Source: JACRIK01 sp040753835
GTDB taxonomy: Bacteria; Planctomycetota; MHYJ01; JACQXL01
Direction: 5' to 3'
Length of the DNA: 41,359 bases
Assembly: GCA_040753835.1 (NCBI GenBank)
Contig: JBFMDM010000007.1
Location: 1 to 41,359 of the forward strand
Both the position numbers and the translations under genes were made by a program. This document shows positions 30,645 through 37,762 of the stretch, one piece after another. The notes beneath the pieces are model-generated. The model was not told where the DNA came from and searched no databases. It saw nothing but the letters and a program-made list of their open reading frames with translations. Every line of letters begins with the position of its first letter. The stretch's first letter is position 1.

Positions 30645-31655
30645 ATGGAAGAGAACATAAAAGGGCTGGATTTTGAGACGCCGATACTGGAACTGGAGCA
30701 TAAAATCGTCCAGTTGGAGAAATTCTCACGGATAGCCGAGATAGACCTTTCGGATGAGATAAAGAAACTCCGGGCCCGGGCGGCTTTTCTTAAAAAGGAT
30801 ATCTATAAGAACCTAACGCCTTGGCAGAGGGTTCTTCTGGCCCGGCACCAGTCAAGGCCCCAGGTAACCGACTATATTCATCTGCTTTGCGGACCTGATT
30901 TCGTGCCGTTGCACGGCGACCGCTCGTTCCGGGACGACCCGGCAATGATCTGCGGACTGGGTAAGATAGGCGGCCACAAGGTGATGCTCATCGGCACGCG
31001 CAAGGGCAAGAATATCCACGAGCGAGTGGCCTGCCATTTCGGATGCCCGCATCCCGAGGGCTACCGCAAGGCGCAACTCAAGATGAAACTGGCTGAGAAA
31101 TTCAACCTGCCCATAATCACCCTGATAGACACGCCGGGCGCATATCCGGGCATCGGGGCCGAGGAGCGCGGCCAGGCCCTGATTATCGCCCAGAATATCT
31201 TTGAGATGTCGCATTTGCAAACCCCGATAATCTGCGTGGTCATCGGCGAAGGCGGAAGCGGCGGCGCCCTGGCCATCGGCGTGGGCGACCACTTTGCCAT
31301 CCTTGAGAATTCATATTTCTCGGTCATCTCGCCAGAGGGCTGCGCGGCCATATTGTGGAAAAGCAATGCCAAGGCGCCTGATGCGGCCAAGGTCCTTAAA
31401 CTGATTTCTTACGACCTGCTGTCCCTGGGGATAGTGGACGAAATAATCCCTGAGCCATTGGGCGGCGCGCACCGCGATTATACCACCACGGCTGATAATC
31501 TCAAGAAAAGTTTGGTAGCCGCACTTGACCGCCTGCATACCATACCCATTGAAACGTTGGTCCAGCAAAGATACGAGAAATACCGCAAAATCGGACAGTT
31601 CCTTGACCCCGCACATAATACTTATATAACCAATTCAGCAGATGGACTATCGTAA
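30645..31655 (+). CDS. accA: acetyl-CoA carboxylase carboxyltransferase subunit alpha
   Basis: A 336-residue partner of AccD in malonyl-CoA synthesis. The protein opens with a coiled helix (LDFETPILELEHKIVQLE). LARHQSRPQVTDYIHLL, DRSFRDDPAMICGLGKIGG, FGCPHPEGYRKAQLKMKLAEKF and DTPGAYPGIGAEERGQA are AccA signatures. EGGSGGALAIGVGD and SVISPEGCAAILWK follow. The native end is probably near EKYRKIGQF. The last 17 residues (LDPAHNTYITNSADGLS) are encoded by the left part of an inverted-repeat element that overlaps the stop. The ATG has no good Shine-Dalgarno. Confidence 0.95.
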   Translation: MEENIKGLDFETPILELEHKIVQLEKFSRIAEIDLSDEIKKLRARAAFLKKDIYKNLTPWQRVLLARHQSRPQVTDYIHLLCGPDFVPLHGDRSFRDDPAMICGLGKIGGHKVMLIGTRKGKNIHERVACHFGCPHPEGYRKAQLKMKLAEKFNLPIITLIDTPGAYPGIGAEERGQALIIAQNIFEMSHLQTPIICVVIGEGGSGGALAIGVGDHFAILENSYFSVISPEGCAAILWKSNAKAPDAAKVLKLISYDLLSLGIVDEIIPEPLGGAHRDYTTTADNLKKSLVAALDRLHTIPIETLVQQRYEKYRKIGQFLDPAHNTYITNSADGLS

Positions 31656-31705
31656 GTATTGGTTAGCCATCGTAAGCGCTTAATAAACCTTATGTGCGGG
31701 GTTGA
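31603..31705. mobile_element. TTGACCCCGCACATAA-bounded 103-bp element over the accA stop
   Basis: TTGACCCCGCACATAA (31603-31618) and TTATGTGCGGGGTTGA (31690-31705) are perfect 16-bp inverted repeats. ACCAAT...ATTGGT and GATGG...CCATC pair inside. The element supplies the last codons and stop of accA. Confidence 0.88.
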
Positions 31706-31792
31706 AACCCAGCAGAATAACCTCCATCTTAAGCCAGCCGGAGCCGATGGCGCCGAAGCGCCATGGCGCCCTTATGGCGCTCAAAAGCCGCA

Positions 31793-31976
31793 ATAGCCAG
31801 TCGGCTATAAGCCATACTCAGTTGGGTATAAGTCATACCCAGTTGAGTATAAGTCATACCCAGTTGAGTATAAGTCATACCCAGTTGGGTATAAGCCATA
31901 CTCAGTTGGATATAAGTCATACCCAGTTGGGTATAAGTCATAGCCAGCCGGCTATAAGCCAGAGCCGATTGGCTAT
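31793..31976. repeat. array D: nine palindromic units at exact 21-bp spacing
   Basis: 16-bp units begin at 31793, 31814, 31835, 31856, 31877, 31898, 31919, 31940 and 31961. They are ATAGCCAGTCGGCTAT, variants of ATACCCAGTTGGGTAT, ATAGCCAGCCGGCTAT and AGAGCCGATTGGCTAT. The third arm position changes in both arms together (ATAGCC/GGCTAT against ATACCC/GGGTAT). Linkers are AAGTC or AAGCC. A GGCGCC-rich palindrome precedes it (31746-31780). It lies between the converging accA and pseudopilin genes. Confidence 0.93.
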
Positions 31977-32008
31977 CGGGTCTATCCTTTGATGTTTCGG
32001 GTTCCTAC

Positions 32009-32085
32009 CTGCCCCGACGCTTCGGTCGGGATAAGATACTGTAACGGCATTCCGTCTCTGCAAGCCGGAATTCCTAACAGTATCT
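32009..32085. repeat. hairpins downstream of the GspI-like gene
   Basis: CCCCGACGCTTCGGTCGGG (from 32013) is a stem of the GC family. AGATACTGT (32034-32042) pairs with ACAGTATCT (32077-32085), with GGCATTCCG/CGGAATTCC inside. The second stem overlaps the stop of the GspI-like gene and may end its transcript, although no T tract is visible. Confidence 0.6.
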
Positions 32086-32515
32086 AAAAGGGAAAGATAA
32101 TAAGGGTCCGGAATGTCTCCAGAATGGTTGACCGGCCTTTGGAGTATTTTATGTCAAGGGTCACCAGCCGGGTAGTCGGCTCGGTTCCGGGTATGGCAGA
32201 AAAGGTAAGGTCATAGGTATATATGCCCGGGAACTGCGGGTGTGACAGGCCGGTTTTGTTCTGCAAATCCGCGCAGGCCGGATGCTGGCCGCTTTCCAGT
32301 TCTGAGAATATAGTGGTGGCCATCCGGGAGAGGATTTCGTCATTGACCCCGCGGCGGTGCGAATAGGTCGCGGCCCCGAACAGCCCGAAGATGGCGGTCA
32401 GCCCGAATACCAGTATCATCAGGGCGACCAGGATTTCCAGGAAACTGAAGCCAGCCCTTCCTTTCTGGATTAGGAAGGGCTGGGTGAAATCCGTGTTTAT
32501 TCCATTAGTCGTCAT
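32084..32515 (-). CDS. type II secretion/type IV pilus minor pseudopilin, GspI/PilV-like
   Basis: A 143-residue protein. The prepilin leader ends KGRAG and is followed by FSFLEILVALMILVFGLTAIFGLF, with the conserved Glu at position +5 after the predicted cleavage Gly. The rest is a small globular domain. It would be cleaved and N-methylated by prepilin peptidase and join the tip complex of a pseudopilus. The leader region TQPFLIQKGRAG is encoded by a CAGCCCTTCCT/AGGAAGGGCTG palindrome. The gene starts 3 bp after the GspJ-like gene. Confidence 0.82.
   Translation of the reverse strand: MTTNGINTDFTQPFLIQKGRAGFSFLEILVALMILVFGLTAIFGLFGAATYSHRRGVNDEILSRMATTIFSELESGQHPACADLQNKTGLSHPQFPGIYTYDLTFSAIPGTEPTTRLVTLDIKYSKGRSTILETFRTLIIFPF
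32452..32482. repeat. palindrome encoding the prepilin leader
   Basis: CAGCCCTTCCT (32452-32462) and AGGAAGGGCTG (32472-32482) are perfect 11-bp arms around a 9-bp loop, within codons 12-22 of the GspI-like gene. Confidence 0.8.
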
Positions 32516-32518
32516 ATC

Positions 32519-33493
32519 TTATCTTTCAGCCGTCGGCAAATAAAAAGTGCTTTCAATGGTCTCGCCGTATTGGACCTCAGCGCCGCTGTTATGCGAGGCC
32601 AGGATGGTATTCCTCTGGGCGCGCAGGACGTTAAGTTTATAAGGCGACTTACCCTGGACCTGAAGCCATTCGTCGTCAATCCTGATAAAACCGCCTGCGC
32701 CCAACAGCGTCTTGGACAGATTTATGCTCGCCACATCCCCGGCTAAACTCTCTGTAAGGGTGATTTTGGGGTTATTCAGGGGCATTGGTTTTATGTCCAG
32801 GGTTATCCTGACTGTGGCCGGCAGGTTCTGGGGCATAACCGGATAAGCCCCTGGCGGAGCCGCCGGAGGCGAAGGGTCCCTGGAATCCCAGACCGTGGCC
32901 GTGCCGGAAAATGCGCCGCCCAAATACAGGACATCGTCAAATGCCTGCGAACCCTGGGTCGGCGTAATATATCCCTGCTGTTCCAGGTTCTGCCGCCAGA
33001 AACTAACGGCTGATGCTTCATCCACCAGCCCCCTGACCAGTTGCGGCCTTGAGCCGGACATAGCCACGTAATAGACAATCCGCTCCTTATTCACTTTATA
33101 GGTGGACGAAATACTCGGGCTGGTGAAAACAAGGTTGTAGTATTCATCGCTGTTCAGGCGGATGAGATAAAGCCAGGGATTGCCGTTCTGGTCAATACCG
33201 CAGTAAAGGCAGGGCTCTTCCGGGTCCTGCATATCAAGATACAGCATATTATTGAAATTGTTGGCGGTAACAGTCCTGCTCGCCGGCTCGTTGAATACAG
33301 CGTAGAGGTCTTTCTTAATCTGCTCCATCACAATCTGGCCGCGCTCATAGACATCGCCCCGGCTCTCGCCGGTCTTCCAGAGGTCAAGACCGCGCTGAAG
33401 AAACCCGGCCAGAAGAACGGCCAGGAAGACAAATATGCTCACCGCAATGATGATTTCAACCAACGTAAATCCTTTTGGGCATCTACAATTCAT
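32519..33493 (-). CDS. minor pseudopilin, GspJ/PulJ-like
   Basis: A 324-residue protein that opens MNCRCPKGFTLVEIIIAVSIFVFLAVLLAGF, a class III signal with cleavage after KG and Glu at +5. Then comes the J-type helix LWKTGESRGDVYERGQIVMEQIKKDL. Near the C-terminus it carries a module GGFIRIDDEWLQVQG...RAQRNTILASHNSGAEV, which also occurs several times in the GspK-like protein next door. The order K-J-I on the minus strand suggests one operon and one tip complex. Confidence 0.83.
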   Translation of the reverse strand: MNCRCPKGFTLVEIIIAVSIFVFLAVLLAGFLQRGLDLWKTGESRGDVYERGQIVMEQIKKDLYAVFNEPASRTVTANNFNNMLYLDMQDPEEPCLYCGIDQNGNPWLYLIRLNSDEYYNLVFTSPSISSTYKVNKERIVYYVAMSGSRPQLVRGLVDEASAVSFWRQNLEQQGYITPTQGSQAFDDVLYLGGAFSGTATVWDSRDPSPPAAPPGAYPVMPQNLPATVRITLDIKPMPLNNPKITLTESLAGDVASINLSKTLLGAGGFIRIDDEWLQVQGKSPYKLNVLRAQRNTILASHNSGAEVQYGETIESTFYLPTAER

Positions 33494-33533
33494 AATTTAT
33501 ATAAAGCATTTTACTATACGCTCTACGCTCCAA
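33494..33533. repeat. ACGCTCTACGCTCC repeat between pseudopilin genes
   Basis: ACTATACGCTCTACGCTCC lies in the 40-bp gap between the GspK-like stop and the GspJ-like start. It is of the same family as the translated repeats in folC and the ROK gene. Confidence 0.55.
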
Positions 33534-36500
33534 TTATCTTTCCTGCCTTGCGATTGTAACCACCGATGGCTTCTTGTAGTCAACATAGATATTCTCCAGC
33601 AAGGGCGAGCGCTTCCAGCCGTCGCCTGACAATGCGCCGGGCAGATACTGGAAAAAGACCATAACCTCTATCTGGTCCGCCTTGACATTGAGGTCGTTCG
33701 GCCCGTTCGGGTCAGTGAACTCAAAGATTCCGCCCGGCTGGTTGTCCGGTATTGTGTTCCAGGCCGGCTGGTTGTCAAAGCGCACTAAGAATCTCAGGCG
33801 CACCTGGTTATCGGTATCGGTCTCATCCCAGTAGAGCCGTTGCCAGGTGGCGCCGCGGGCAGAGTGTGCGGCCTGGAAATAGGCCATCTGGCTGTCAAAG
33901 GCGTTCAGCTTCTCCAGGTGCCAATACCTGAACGGGATGCCGTAACAGAGCGTATTCGCCGGATGCGCCTGGACGGTTGTTCCGAACATTGCCCTGAATA
34001 TGCCGTTGCTATGCGCGGGCATAAGCAACTGGCTGCCTGATACCTGCAAATAACCCGCTACCTCTCCGTTATTAAAGTCGTTACCGAGCAGGACATAACC
34101 GCTGTTGGCGAAACCTGAAGACGAGTTAAGCGGTATTGCATAGCCGTTGGCAGTAATGCCCTGGCTCAGGGCCGTAATCGGCAGAAACCTGGTCAAATCA
34201 AATATCCTCTGTCCGGAATCGTGCGTCTGGACAGGCGTATTTAGATATCCTCTGGAGCAATCCGAGAGCGATGTCCCGCTGACCGTGGCGAATCCTACAT
34301 ATTCATCGCCGATTTTGACAAGGCCGCTGCCGGCCGGGATATTATTCAACAGAATGGTTGTTTTGCCACTCTCTGATGCAAGGAGCGTTTCAGTGATGAC
34401 ATAATTTCCTCTCGGACTGCAGTAGAACTTTATCTCATCAACCGTGGCAGTGCCGGTGATATTGGCGCCTATGGTGAATGTATCCGGCAGATAGGACGGC
34501 AATTCGCCGGATGGGAATTTTAAAATACGGGTAACTGTGCCATCAACAGGATAATTACGCGAGAGATTATCATTAAAGGCAAATAAAGTGGGCGGAGTAT
34601 TCGTTATTGGTCCATAACTGCGGTAGGTGCCAATTTGGTTACCGGTAAAAATAGGAACAAAAAGTAATCTTTTATTCATTGCATTCTTTACCGTTTTTTC
34701 TTCTTTGGGATTAGATGTCTGGTCGCTTTCAATAATAGTGACCGTATCACCTTTACCGGTATAAGGATATTTGGTGACAAAGACCGGAATGACTTGGGCT
34801 CCAAAGGAATGGACGCTGGGGTCTGAAACCCAGCCACGACCAAATATCGTTGGCGCCCCACCGGTGATAGGTCCGATAAAAAATTCAGTATTAGTAATTG
34901 CCTTCTGAACAGGGCCAAACCATTCGTTATCAATTTGGATGAAAGTCGGTGAGTTATAGTTAGTAGTATCAGAGACACGTATTGAAAATACTTTAACAAA
35001 AGATGGTAAAGTAGGTTCCGGTTTAAGGGGCGGATTGGCCGGACTAAAACCATTATGTGTTGATGCGGTGGTGCCTTCTGCCCCACGCTGGCAACCTTCT
35101 AATGTAGATGTGCCTGTAATATAAGAATCATAATATATTACCTCATTATCAATCCGGACATAACCCTTAGGAGGTATGCTTATGGTCATTGTCACAAGGA
35201 CGGTCGTGATTGGAATAGTCGTATCGTCAACTCCGATTTGTCCATCTGGCATATTAACAATAATATAATCGGGAGAAGTTATGGGAATCGTATCAACTAA
35301 AGTTGCGCCACCTGTAAGTAATGTGTTGCATGGTAGAATAAACGCTTTATCTTCTACGCTTATTGGAAATTCGTCATCAAACGGGTTTGCGTAACCATAA
35401 ATGGTAACATTTGCTCCGGCAGTATGAGAGACAATTGAAGTGTCTCTGCTCCCCCTGCCTGTGGACGCCAATTGAGTCGGGGTAAGAACTTCCCAGATGG
35501 TCTGAACGATAAAGCCGTTGCCGGTTGTTGAGATATACTCAATAACTTCAGTGCCGATTTCAATCACGCCCGCATCAGGGAATCCGGTTGTAGAAGTAAC
35601 CGAGATCGTCATCTCACTCTGGCTGGTATCCATTCCGTTTAAATCAGGCACATCAGCCGTGAGTTGGGTCAGGAGATTCTCTCCTGTATCAGCATCATAA
35701 TGCCTGAAAGAACCGATTGGCCGGCCGTCCACAAGCAGAGCCAGTTGGGCGTATTTGGTGCCGTGCCAGAATGCGCCGATATGATACCAGATATCCGGAG
35801 TAAAACTAACCAGCGCCCTGATTTGCGCGGCCTTACGGTCCATTGTAGCGTCGCAGACCGACAGGACCAGTTCGTTGTTTTCATACCAGAGCGCCAAGCG
35901 GTTCTCATAATCCTCTTGCTTTATGTTAAACAACTCGGCCGCGGCCGGGATGTTATTGAACTTTATCCAGAACTCAACGCCGCCGGCATAGATGTCGTTT
36001 GGCGTATCATCGACGGCAAACTGGAATATACTGTCGCGGCTGAAATTCTGCGCTGTTAAAACACCGTCGTAGGTATCCGGATAGGTATAGGTTGTGCCGG
36101 TGATATTTCTTCCCCGATAATCCTCTGCGGCCCTTAATTTCAGAAGCCCCATACCGTAACTGGGAATACGAGCCGTTGCAGGATTCCGGCTGGCAACCGT
36201 GCTGTCCAGCCCGCCTAAATTAGTCATATAAGTGTCTGTCAGCGCACCATAGGTGGTCGTCCTCAGGGGATTGCCCAGGAAAGTGTAGAATTCCTTATCA
36301 AAATCATACTGGCTTTCTATGCTCCAGGATATCACATCAGATACCGGCGCAATATCAACCACCTCATTAATGGTCGTAACCGACGCCTGGTTGCCGGACG
36401 GGTAATTGACGATGCCTGTGGAATTAAGCGTATAGATGTCAAAGGAACGGTAACAAAGAGGCATTGTCCCGTTAAAACGCCTTTCCAATATGTTTGACAG

Positions 36501-37661
36501 TGACTTTGGGGTGACATCTATCCCCATATACGATTCCAGGTACGAGGCATCCCGGGGATAAAATACGTTCAGGGTAAAATCCTTCTTTTGGGTATCAGAG
36601 GTAAGGGTATTGGAGATAATTTCCTCAAGATAGGGAAATCCGGCCACCGGCGACTGCCTTATTTCATCAATCAGCGCCTGGGCCTGGTCCGGAGAAACCG
36701 TGCTGTCGTTTACTGACATATCGCCAAGGTTATAGACCCTGCGCCCCACGCCTGTAAACAATGCCAGTAACACCTCATTTGGCGCGGTATTGATATTCAC
36801 CGGATGCGGCTGTTCTATCTCAACCATTGTGGCCTCGGTCAGAAGGGTATCTGATATCTTACGGTCCAACCATATCCGGTATGAGGAGGTCGGGCCGAGA
36901 ATGCTGAACCGGCGCCATATTTGTTCATCAACCAGATAGGTGACATCCCACTCGCCGGTCCTGTGGCGGCCGGTTACGCCATTGATTTTGTCAGGTATTT
37001 CTTTAACACTTTTACATATCGGGCAGGGCTCCTTGGTTACATACGCAATAACCTCTTCGCTTCCGTTATACAGGCGCACCCGTAACCCTTCCTCACTGCC
37101 GCAGGGAACAGCGTTATCCACATAGATAATATCATATTCATTCCCGTCCACGGCCAGATAACGGCGGTAGCCGGCCAGGTTCTGCGCTCCAACCCACGGC
37201 GTGGAGCGGTAGGAATACTCGGTAACAAAATGCTGGAGGTCCTCGTTCGGCTTGATGATGGACTGAAGGTAATCAACCACCCGGCGCGGCGCGGTCAGGA
37301 TATTTATCTTGCCCTGCTCGTCTTCTGCATAGGACGACCAGATTATGCCTTTGGAATCGGCGATGTTGGGGATATTCAGTTGCGCCAGGTCTGTTTCCAT
37401 CTCATCTATTGTATCATAGTCCGGCGTGTCAAATGGCGCAGCCGGATTAGGCAGCATTTCATAAAAATTATGGGTGCGCAGGAGGAGATTTATGGCGCTG
37501 TTCCGGGCGCCCGAGGCGGCCATCCGGCTCTGGGTTATATGAAGCGTATCCTTGCTGGTCTTCTCCTTAAAGAGCATTGAGACGGCAAACGGTATGCCCA
37601 GTAATATCAGGGCGGTCAGAATGAGAAGGACCAGCACCAAGGTGATACCGTTCTTGTTCAT
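33534..37661 (-). CDS. giant GspK-like pseudopilin with LamG-like domain and repeated RG-GT-H modules
   Basis: A 1375-residue protein, roughly four times the usual GspK length. MNKNGITLVLVLLILTALILLGIPF is a K-type prepilin helix that lacks Glu at +5, as GspK does. Residues 40-400 contain GspK-like features, including a helix-hairpin-helix-like PVNINTAPNEVLLALFTGVG (about 285-305). About 560-665 look like a LamG/concanavalin-type lectin domain (GGVEFWIKFNNIP...IWYHIGAFWHGTKYAQLALLVDG). The C-terminal 650 residues hold at least five modules of the type GYVRIDNEVIYY...CQRGAEGTTASTHNG. The long C-terminus would cap the pseudopilus tip or bind a substrate. No frame break is seen. Confidence 0.8.
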   Translation of the reverse strand: MNKNGITLVLVLLILTALILLGIPFAVSMLFKEKTSKDTLHITQSRMAASGARNSAINLLLRTHNFYEMLPNPAAPFDTPDYDTIDEMETDLAQLNIPNIADSKGIIWSSYAEDEQGKINILTAPRRVVDYLQSIIKPNEDLQHFVTEYSYRSTPWVGAQNLAGYRRYLAVDGNEYDIIYVDNAVPCGSEEGLRVRLYNGSEEVIAYVTKEPCPICKSVKEIPDKINGVTGRHRTGEWDVTYLVDEQIWRRFSILGPTSSYRIWLDRKISDTLLTEATMVEIEQPHPVNINTAPNEVLLALFTGVGRRVYNLGDMSVNDSTVSPDQAQALIDEIRQSPVAGFPYLEEIISNTLTSDTQKKDFTLNVFYPRDASYLESYMGIDVTPKSLSNILERRFNGTMPLCYRSFDIYTLNSTGIVNYPSGNQASVTTINEVVDIAPVSDVISWSIESQYDFDKEFYTFLGNPLRTTTYGALTDTYMTNLGGLDSTVASRNPATARIPSYGMGLLKLRAAEDYRGRNITGTTYTYPDTYDGVLTAQNFSRDSIFQFAVDDTPNDIYAGGVEFWIKFNNIPAAAELFNIKQEDYENRLALWYENNELVLSVCDATMDRKAAQIRALVSFTPDIWYHIGAFWHGTKYAQLALLVDGRPIGSFRHYDADTGENLLTQLTADVPDLNGMDTSQSEMTISVTSTTGFPDAGVIEIGTEVIEYISTTGNGFIVQTIWEVLTPTQLASTGRGSRDTSIVSHTAGANVTIYGYANPFDDEFPISVEDKAFILPCNTLLTGGATLVDTIPITSPDYIIVNMPDGQIGVDDTTIPITTVLVTMTISIPPKGYVRIDNEVIYYDSYITGTSTLEGCQRGAEGTTASTHNGFSPANPPLKPEPTLPSFVKVFSIRVSDTTNYNSPTFIQIDNEWFGPVQKAITNTEFFIGPITGGAPTIFGRGWVSDPSVHSFGAQVIPVFVTKYPYTGKGDTVTIIESDQTSNPKEEKTVKNAMNKRLLFVPIFTGNQIGTYRSYGPITNTPPTLFAFNDNLSRNYPVDGTVTRILKFPSGELPSYLPDTFTIGANITGTATVDEIKFYCSPRGNYVITETLLASESGKTTILLNNIPAGSGLVKIGDEYVGFATVSGTSLSDCSRGYLNTPVQTHDSGQRIFDLTRFLPITALSQGITANGYAIPLNSSSGFANSGYVLLGNDFNNGEVAGYLQVSGSQLLMPAHSNGIFRAMFGTTVQAHPANTLCYGIPFRYWHLEKLNAFDSQMAYFQAAHSARGATWQRLYWDETDTDNQVRLRFLVRFDNQPAWNTIPDNQPGGIFEFTDPNGPNDLNVKADQIEVMVFFQYLPGALSGDGWKRSPLLENIYVDYKKPSVVTIARQER

Positions 37662-37762
37662 AAATGTAACTTTATTATAACATCAGGTTACCGCGGTAGC
37701 AATAATAATATAACATATTTTACACCTTGAGTAATATAGAGTTGCGGGCAGATTGAATGTGG

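Noticed and set aside
31793..31976. CRISPR array
   Set aside because: The 21-bp unit is made of palindrome plus 5-bp linker with no unique spacers, and no cas gene is present. Arrays A, B and C fail for the same reason.
31702..31992. Open frame of 96 codons reading ISHTQLG repeated
   Set aside because: It is only the translation of array D (21 bp equals 7 codons). No ribosome binding site, and the mirrored strand is open for the same reason.
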